Assembly: GCA_016802295.1 (NCBI GenBank) | Contig: JAESIW010000020.1 | Location: 3,747,302-3,811,301, forward strand | DNA: 64,000 nt | Source: Brachionus rotundiformis | Taxonomy: Eukaryota; Rotifera; Eurotatoria; Ploima; Brachionidae | Reading direction: 5' to 3' | Shown here: in pieces, positions 57,016-64,000 of the stretch | How the letters are laid out: the number at the start of each line of letters is the position of its first letter | Position numbering within the stretch: position 1 is the first letter of the stretch | The notes under the pieces: model-generated | The model's database searches: none | The model's input: the letters and a program-made list of their open reading frames with translations, nothing else | Told to the model about the DNA's origin: nothing | Translations under genes and position numbers: made by a program

Positions 57016-57096
57016 CCCCCTCCCATCCGACTCTCTCTAGTTGACTCTACGTATTCAATGTGTATATAGAAAGAAAAAATATTTGTCCTCGTTTTT
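57016..57096. promoter_or_regulatory. Promoter block shared with left actin
   Basis: On the minus strand AAAAACGAGGACAA (57083-57096) precedes GGGAGGGGG (57016-57024), as in the left copy. The order and both motifs are kept, although the surrounding sequence is not alignable by eye. Confidence 0.4.
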
Positions 57097-57119
57097 GCTT
57101 ACCACTTTTAGCTTTATAT

Positions 57120-57129
57120 CCATATTTGG
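57120..57129. promoter_or_regulatory. CArG box upstream of right actin (distal)
   Basis: CCATATTTGG on the plus strand, a perfect CArG decamer about 400 bp upstream of the right actin ATG. Confidence 0.6.
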
Positions 57130-59246
57130 AAATAGAAATGATTTGACGTGGATAGAATGAATCAAACCCTTAGAAAAAACTGGATCTTTATATGTTTTTT
57201 AGTTGATGAATATCAAAATAAAATTAATATTTAGTCAATAGAATTCTCGGCGTTTCGTTTATTTTAGAATTAGTTTTTTTATCAACATGCATGAATTAGT
57301 GTCCGATATTAGGATTAATTAGAATATGAATAGCCTTGTGATTTGACCCACTCTTGCTGGATAATATTGTCAGTGGGGAAACTAATTAGAATTGTCTTCT
57401 TTTAATTGTAATTACTTTCTAGTCCGGACCCCTTGCTCTCTCTTTTAAGTCAATATCAAATTTCCTTGTTTTTGATTATTTAGAATGGTCAGATTTTTAG
57501 AAAAAATATTTTCGTTTTCGTTGGGCTTTTCTTCCTTAATTAAGAGCTAATTATTTCAAATTTTAATTTTAAATTTATTTTATCAAATAAAGCCAAATTG
57601 ACCCTTGGAAAAAATGTCAAAATATTTTTGAAATAAAATTAGCATATCTTTAATAACATTTTATTTTAGTCTACCTATTGTCGCCATATTAAAAAATTCA
57701 CTGTTTCAGTTTTTATATTCATTTTACAATTTTAATATTTAAAGCCGAAAATGAAAAATTGAAGAAATAAAGAAAATTGATATTGGTACGCGGTTTATTA
57801 TAACTTTTTTCTAATAAATTTATTAGAAAAATATTATATCTATTTGTTTCAAAAAAGAAAATATGAAAAAATAATTATTTTCCAGAAAAATGACATTCCT
57901 GTATAAATTCAAAATTAAAATTCGAAAATTATCAACTAAAATTTTAGAATTATAAAAATAAAGTGATCATCAAATGACCAAAAGCTATTAATCTAGTTAA
58001 ATTTTAATTTAAAAAAAATTATAAGAAAAAATTTCAAAAATTTTAAAAAAGGAACAGTGATTAAATCGTCGCTCTTATCAATGAAAATATTTTATTAGTC
58101 AATCAAAACAAGATAATTAATATCTGTTGTTTTTAATCTTTCTATTTTTTAAAGTTTTATTATCTAATTTATTTGCAATTAAAGATAAATAAATAATAAA
58201 TAAATTTATTATGACATTCTTAATATATGATATTTTAATAGAATAAATTTTGTTTTTAGACATTGTAATGTTTGATTATTCAGAGAGCTCGTTTTAGAGA
58301 TTGGCCCAAGTCATTTCTTAATAAAATAACATATGTTGAAATTAACAATAAAACAAAATTGAAAATTAAAATTAATTTAAGAAATATTTATTAAAATAAT
58401 GAATCAGTTAATTAGCTTTTATCAGATTCCTTCTAGAGGTTGACTCGGCTGTAATAAAGAAATAATAAGAATAAAAATCATCATATTTAAAAATATATAA
58501 TTTTTATATTAAATTGGAAAATTAGAATTTTACTTCATGTTCAAAATCTCAGATGTTTTTTTTGGTTATTGAACCTATTACAATATTCATCTAAGAATTG
58601 AAAAAAAAATAATTTCATCTGTTCTATCTTAAATGCTTCGAAATTATTCATTAAATTTGTTTATGATAAAGAAAAAATTCAAATAAGCGTTCAAAAATTA
58701 CCTCATATTTAAAAATCATTCAACTCTCAACGAATAGAAGTGAAAACATTTAGATATCAATATAATAGACGAAGAATAAACAATAACATTGATTTAATTT
58801 TCATAAAATTCTGTAAAATATTTTCTAATTTTGATGTTAATTTCAAAAAATTAACTTTGTATTAATATCCTAAATTTTTTTTTATTTGCTTTTACTATTA
58901 ATAAATGGGCTCAATCATCCCTTTATGGGTTTTGACCTTAGGTCTCTTTTATTGAGTTAAGATATATATCAATTTTAGTATAAAATTATCAGCTAATTAT
59001 GGACCTATTTTATTTTATTTAAATACTATCCATATTGTTTTTATTTGACCGATAATCTTCCAAAATCAGCAGAATTTTTTCAATTATTCCTGTCTAATAA
59101 TTTTAAAAAATTTTGAATAAAAAAATAAAGCTTAATATTTGATTTTATTCGAAGATATAAAAAGTTCAAATAAAAATTAAAAAAATAAATGCAAAGCCCG
59201 AATCTACTGAATATAAAGCAATTTAGAAGTTTAATTCAAAACCAAT
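57130..59246. other. Intergenic, no gene seen
   Basis: About 2.1 kb of A+T-rich DNA between the actin upstream region and the 3' end of the first LIM gene. No frame or repeat recognised. Confidence 0.45.
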
Positions 59247-59681
59247 TTACTGGCTGCCTGGTGGAACTTGGTAATTTGGTTTGTTTCTAAAATAAAAATT
59301 TTATTTAGAAAATTTTACAAAAAGAAATATATTAAATACGTCATGGCAGTTTCTTTATTTCCCAAGTGTTCACCGCTATCCATGCTCAAACATCCTGCAC
59401 CACCTCCGAATCCGTAGCCTTTTGGACCAAATTTACGGCCATAGCATTGTTTGCAGAAAACTTGACCATCGTGTTCAGCAACAGTGGTCGATTCGAGCAT
59501 TTTTTTACACAAGCCTGAACACAATAAAAATTAAAAATATTCAACCTGATCATATGGTAATTTTACCGCAAGTAAAGCACATCTTGTGCCATTTTTGACC
59601 AGCTCCAAGCACTTCTTCGGCAGCGTAGACGGCTTTGCTGCATTTTGGGCAACGAACAATCTCTGGTGGTTTGAATGGCAT
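59247..59681 (-). CDS. Mlp: Muscle LIM protein (single LIM domain, CRP/Mlp60A type), copy 1
   Basis: A scaffold at the Z-disc and nucleus of muscle cells; the LIM domain binds two zinc ions. Exons 59681-59567, 59514-59340 and 59286-59247 (introns of 52-53 bp) give 109 residues. The LIM domain (about 11-62) shows CPKC, WHKMCFTCGLC and FCKQCY with the correct C-x2-C / H-x2-C / C-x2-C spacing. The following glycine-rich GPKGYGFGGGAGCLS is diagnostic of the CRP/MLP family. One LIM domain and a short tail (NKPNYQVPPGSQ) match insect Mlp60A rather than two-LIM vertebrate CSRP. It neighbours two actin genes and a second copy at 62.2 kb. Confidence 0.93.
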
Positions 59682-61335
59682 TTTCTATTTTTAGATTTAC
59701 TTCTAAAAGCAATTCGTTTGAACGAGAAATCAGGAAAATTTAATGTAATAAAATAATAGTAGAATATCTCAATATTTAAATACTAATCGAATAATTGTAA
59801 TTTTTATGATTAGTTTAATTTATTCAAGTTGAATTATACACAATACTATTAGATAAAAATAGAATAATATAAAGAAATTTTATTCCTTTAAAATAAGTTA
59901 CTTAACCCGCTAAGCTAACTTATTCAACTCAACTAGTCAAAAATTTTCAATTATGATATTACCAAGTCATCTGCCAATTTTTTACATTTGGTTTAATTTT
60001 ACCCTAAAGATGGTTTTTTGTTTAATTTAAATAAAGCTTTGCTATTGTCAGACTTTATTAAATGGTTTAGCAAGTAATAATTTTCATTTTGAATTCTTAT
60101 CATTTTAAGAAAAAGGCTAAATTATCTATATTTTACAAAAGTTCCAATGATTGATAAATAACTGATTTTTTTTGCAGAATTTTATCATCGTTTATCATCA
60201 ACTTTGGTAAATTAGATAAACTAAAACTTTTTTAACCATCTTAGATTTATTAAGAATAAAAGTTTTTTAAATTATAAAAAAGTTAAACAATTTATTCTAA
60301 ATAAAATACAAATTTATTGCTTAAGTTAATTAATTTTACATTTTGAAAAATAAAAATGATCATTGTCGAGCATTTGTTTAGAATACTTCTAAATATATTA
60401 ATATATTAAACAGATAAAATATTTATATTTGTGAATAATTTTATCACATACGGAATTTTGAACAAATATCATTTGGTTAAATGAAAAATTTTATTTGAAA
60501 TAAATTGGCCATGGTATGAGAATTAAAAATAAGATACAGTTCCAAAATTAGAAAATAATTGAAGATTATCCAAAAATCTTAAAACTATGAATTATGTTTT
60601 AAATTAAGTATGATTGAGGACTAAAAATTTTAAATAATATTTTGAGGCATTAATTTTTATGGTTTTTATCTTTATTTAAAAAATGGAACTTTTTCGTCGA
60701 TAAAAAATCTACAATTCAAGATCAAAATGCTAAATTTCTATATAACCATAATTTACCAATACTAGAAATACTAACAATTAATTATTAATTTTTTATTTAA
60801 ATAATTCTTTCAAAAAAAATTATTGTTTCATAAATCAAAGAATAAATAATCTAGATCAGTTTTTTACAATTAGATTAAATGATCGTAGCTAAACAAATCT
60901 AAAACTATAACTTTAACTTAGATTGATTTAATTGGAAAGTAAAATCATCTTTATCTACACCTTAATAGAATATTTAAATCCAGTTCGGTTTGTCTGATAC
61001 CGACCTATTTTTTAATCGCGATATGCATAATAAATTTCCATACAAAAATATTATTGTTAAATCTCAATTTGATTTATCTTCTAAATTATTTTGAAAAAAG
61101 TTTATTTATTAAAAAAATATCTACTTGCTTTTTGATTATCTAAGATAACTAAAAATAATATGTTTTATTAAATTATGGTTGAAAATCAAATCATTTTGGT
61201 CTAAAGAACCCTTCATTTAAATTTAATAAAAGAAATATTAGATAAATAAAACTGTTGATTGTTTTAATAGATGCAATTAAATGATTAACTTTTTTTTTAA
61301 ATTTTTTAAAGAATAATTATAATTTATAATTGTGT
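59682..61335. other. Spacer between the two LIM genes, left part
   Basis: A+T-rich promoter-side flank of LIM copy 1, then featureless DNA up to the LINE fragment. I looked for CArG decamers here and saw none. Confidence 0.45.
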
Positions 61336-61925
61336 TGACGAGTTACTTCTTGATCTTTCTAAGGCTTTTGATACATACCCATAAGACTCCAAAATCTTGG
61401 CTATTGTCAACCAAATTTTTGAAAAAATGAAGCTACAGGATGATTTAGATGCGATTTGTGAATGGAAAAAGTTATTGGGCATGGATTTGTGTGCTTAAAA
61501 AATATAAGGTTATGCATTTTAGAAGACTGAATGATGGCTCATAGAAATGAAGAGAATGAGGATGCAACACCAGCTTCGAGAAACATTTGGATATTATGAT
61601 ATCATTAGATGTACATTTATCAGTAGAGAAAAAAATTATGGACAAAATTGTATACCTCTATGGTCAGACCACACCTAGAATGTGCGTTGCAAGTATGGAA
61701 TTAAATGGACGTAACTGCATTAAAAAGTGCAAAATGGTACCACAACAATACCTTTGACTTTGAGAGCCATGTACTATGAAATGTGATTGCTGAAGATGGG
61801 CCAAACCAAACTAAGTGAAAGGCGAGTAGGAGATTTGACTGAAATGTATAAAATAGTAAGAGGGTTGGAAAATGCTTAAGTACCTAGAGTTCCTTTATCT
61901 ATATCAGAAGATAAATGAGCAATAT
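61336..61925 (+). pseudogene. LINE reverse-transcriptase C-terminal fragment, decayed
   Basis: Broken plus-strand frames carry RT landmarks in order: LLLDLSKAFDTYP (61340s), FEKMKLQDDLDAICEWKKL then GMDLCA.K and YAF.KTE (thumb region, the usual W-x-M-x-F-N-x-x-K-C-K-x-M-H-F-G), LSERRVGDLTEMYKIVRGLEN at about 61815-61875. Stops and gaps show it is dead. The catalytic YADD region is missing between the first two blocks. It probably belongs to the same broad jockey/CR1-like group as the element in the actin spacer. Confidence 0.75.
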
Positions 61926-62230
61926 TAAGAAAAAATAATATGAGAATGCACAAGGAGAATTTTTCTTCCAAATTAGAAAACAATTTTGCATTTTGCATGT
62001 CACAGCCCGACATGTGTTATTTTTAAACAGGGTGATTTTTCAGATTTAAATTAATTCCAAAATGCTGAATCTTAAAAAAATGTTTAAGAAATTAGAATAA
62101 ATTTTTTGTTTCAATTTTTTATTTTGCGAAAAAAATTAAAAATCCAAATTAACTCAAGTAAAAAAAAATTAAAAAATTAAATAATTGATCAAAAACCATT
62201 CTTTTAAAGGTTGTGTTCTAATTTTAATTT
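61926..62230. other. Spacer between LINE fragment and LIM copy 2
   Basis: A+T-rich; probably includes the 3' UTR of the second LIM gene. Nothing else seen. Confidence 0.4.
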
Positions 62231-62664
62231 TTATTGAGAACCTGGTGGAGCTTGATAATTTGGTTTATTACTTTTTGAAAGTAAATTAAATGTAATTTAT
62301 AAGTCATAAAATATAAATATACTTCATGGCAGTTTCTTTATTTCCCAAGTGTTCACCGCTATCCATGCTCAAACATCCTGCACCACCTCCGAATCCGTAG
62401 CCTTTTGGGCCAAATTTACGGCCATAGCATTGTTTGCAGAAAATTTGACCATCGTGTTCAGCAACAGTGGTCGATTCGAGCATTTTTTTACACAAGCCTG
62501 GACACAATAAAGATTAAAAATATTCAACCTGATCAGATGGTAATTTTACCGCAAGTAAAGCACATCTTGTGCCATTTTTGACCAGCTCCAAGCACTTCTT
62601 CGGCAGCGTAGACGGCTTTGCTGCATTTTGGGCAACGAACAATCTCTGGTGGTTTGAATGGCAT
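62231..62664 (-). CDS. Mlp: Muscle LIM protein, copy 2
   Basis: Exons 62664-62550, 62497-62323 and 62270-62231 give 109 residues. It differs from copy 1 only at QIF for QVF, N for T at the last splice junction and A for V in the tail (NYQAPPGSQ). The first exon, first intron and second exon are almost base-identical to copy 1, whereas the second intron and the last exon have diverged. All zinc ligands are present, so it should be functional. Copies 1 and 2 lie in the same orientation 3.0 kb apart. Confidence 0.93.
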
Positions 62665-64000
62665 TTTCTAGTTTTACGCTCTAAAATTTATCTATTTTTT
62701 TATATTTTTACTATCAATTTAAACAAAAAAAAAAGAAAAGTAAGTCGATACAATACTTAATTTCTAAATATTAGCTTCGATTATCTTTGTTTAATTTCTT
62801 TCTTCCAACGATTGGTTTAATTTATTCAATAAAACTCAATATTTATTTTTAATATAGTAATATAATTTTCAACCACTTTAATACAAGATTAAGCTCAAGA
62901 GCCTAAAATTAGAGGCATGAATTTTATGCCTTTGTAAACCAATCTAATTTAACTTGTCTTAAAATCCTAAAGTAAACTGTTTATTCTTAAATTTCTTCGA
63001 TCTATTGATTTATTTGATTAGAATTATTTTCCAAATCTTAAATTTGAATTTATTTTTTAATACTTTTGATTTGTATATTAACTATGCGATGAGCTTTGGT
63101 ATTTATACACCAAACTGCCTACGATAACAGTTAGATTATTATTAGATTAGAAACAAATAGAATATTATACATATTTTTCTTGATTATTCTATTTTATTTG
63201 TTCAAAAAGTTTACCAAATTTTATAAATTACAATTCAAAGCATATATTTTGAAAGTTATTATTTATTGAGAAAAAAACATGATATCAAATTTGAGTTTGG
63301 CAGAATTTAATTATGGCATATATATTATTAATCAAAAAAAGCAATAATACCATTGTCTCTGAATTTATGCTGAACTTAAGACTTGGTTAAATAAGAAATT
63401 TCTATCGAGATTAAATTTATCAGTGATTTAGTAAGGCTGGCATAAATTATAACCAATTTAGTGGCAGGTAGTTGAGAATTCGATTCGACAATGGTTTTAT
63501 TTATCTAAATTTTAATTGATTATTTATCTATAAGTTTCGAATATTTGTTTCACCTTGAGCTCGGAATGTTGTATCTCAATTGGAAGTTAATTCTTCGGCT
63601 TGCCTTTTTAGATATCATAATGTTAATTGCAAATATCTATGATTACAATAAAGATCAAGACTCACAATCAAATTTAATGTGTTTAGCCAAGAATATTCCA
63701 TTTTTTGTAATCTAAACAATCTGTCAGATAAACGTGATAAAAAAACTAATTTTCTGTTTTGATTGTTTAAATTTTTAATTCAAACCGCAACAAAATCAGT
63801 AAACTGATATTTATCTCTTCTTTTCACTATATCAAGAATTTTTTTATCATAAAACTTAAAAAATATGCACTATGTATGCAGTTTGTGGCGACTTTTTACC
63901 AGCATTTAAAATTACAGTTTTGATCACATCTAAATTTTGCTTAAAAACAGAACTTTGCTTTTAATTATCAATTTTTAATCAGCAAACAAACAGATAATAA
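62665..64000. other. Intergenic to window end, no gene seen
   Basis: Upstream DNA of LIM copy 2, A+T-rich. The sequence diverges from the copy-1 upstream region within about 10 bp of the ATG. No CArG box, frame or repeat recognised. Confidence 0.45.

Noticed and set aside
62569..62760. 63-codon plus-strand frame over LIM copy 2
   Set aside because: Antisense shadow of the first LIM exon.
1..64000. CRISPR array, phage or bacterial operon structure
   Set aside because: No regularly spaced direct repeats and no prokaryotic genes; the gene content and short GT..AG introns are animal.

Overview
The window is nuclear DNA of an animal. Recognisable genes include intronless muscle-type actins, a G-protein beta subunit, a calpain, a FoxJ2/3 forkhead factor, a serotonin-transporter-like SLC6 protein, a purple acid phosphatase and single-LIM muscle proteins. 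The DNA is very A+T rich by eye. Most introns are about 45-60 bp with GT..AG ends, and decayed non-LTR retrotransposons are present. This fits a small protostome; a monogonont rotifer such as Brachionus is my best guess, but that is inference and nothing in the sequence proves it. Highly expressed genes (actin, G-beta) are much richer in G+C than their surroundings.

Layout. 0-16 kb: 5' end of a calpain gene (minus), a cytosolic sulfotransferase (plus, 3 exons), two minus-strand genes of an unnamed four-transmembrane family, a tiny membrane protein, a large secreted carboxylesterase-like protein, a purple acid phosphatase, and a third member of the four-transmembrane family on the plus strand. 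17-23 kb: FoxJ2/3 (7 exons) with a perfect RFX X-box upstream, a long-TIR foldback element with a 9-bp target duplication, an orphan type I membrane protein and an orphan lysine-rich protein. 23-36 kb: mostly gene-poor DNA with repeat tails, a monoamine-transporter-like gene, tRNA-Asp(GTC) and G-beta. 36-43 kb: a gene desert holding an 11-bp-periodic CCCTA array, POU-like octamers and a GC-rich hairpin, then a rotund/lin-29/ZNF384-type zinc-finger gene. 45-48 kb: a secreted PAN/apple plus DPBB-like protein and two small hypothetical ORFs. 50-57 kb: two near-identical actin genes as exactly equal 1606-bp inverted arms around a spacer with a dead LINE; CArG boxes lie upstream of both. 59-63 kb: two same-strand copies of a muscle LIM protein gene, with another LINE fragment between them.

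The actin and muscle LIM genes suggest a muscle gene neighbourhood shaped by recent duplication or gene conversion. No operon-like logic joins the other genes. The least described item is the three-gene four-transmembrane family with conserved exon structure. Exon boundaries were read by hand from GT/AG sites, frame continuity and family alignment from memory, so they are predictions. Several open frames begin only at TTG and were trimmed to ATG or rejected.
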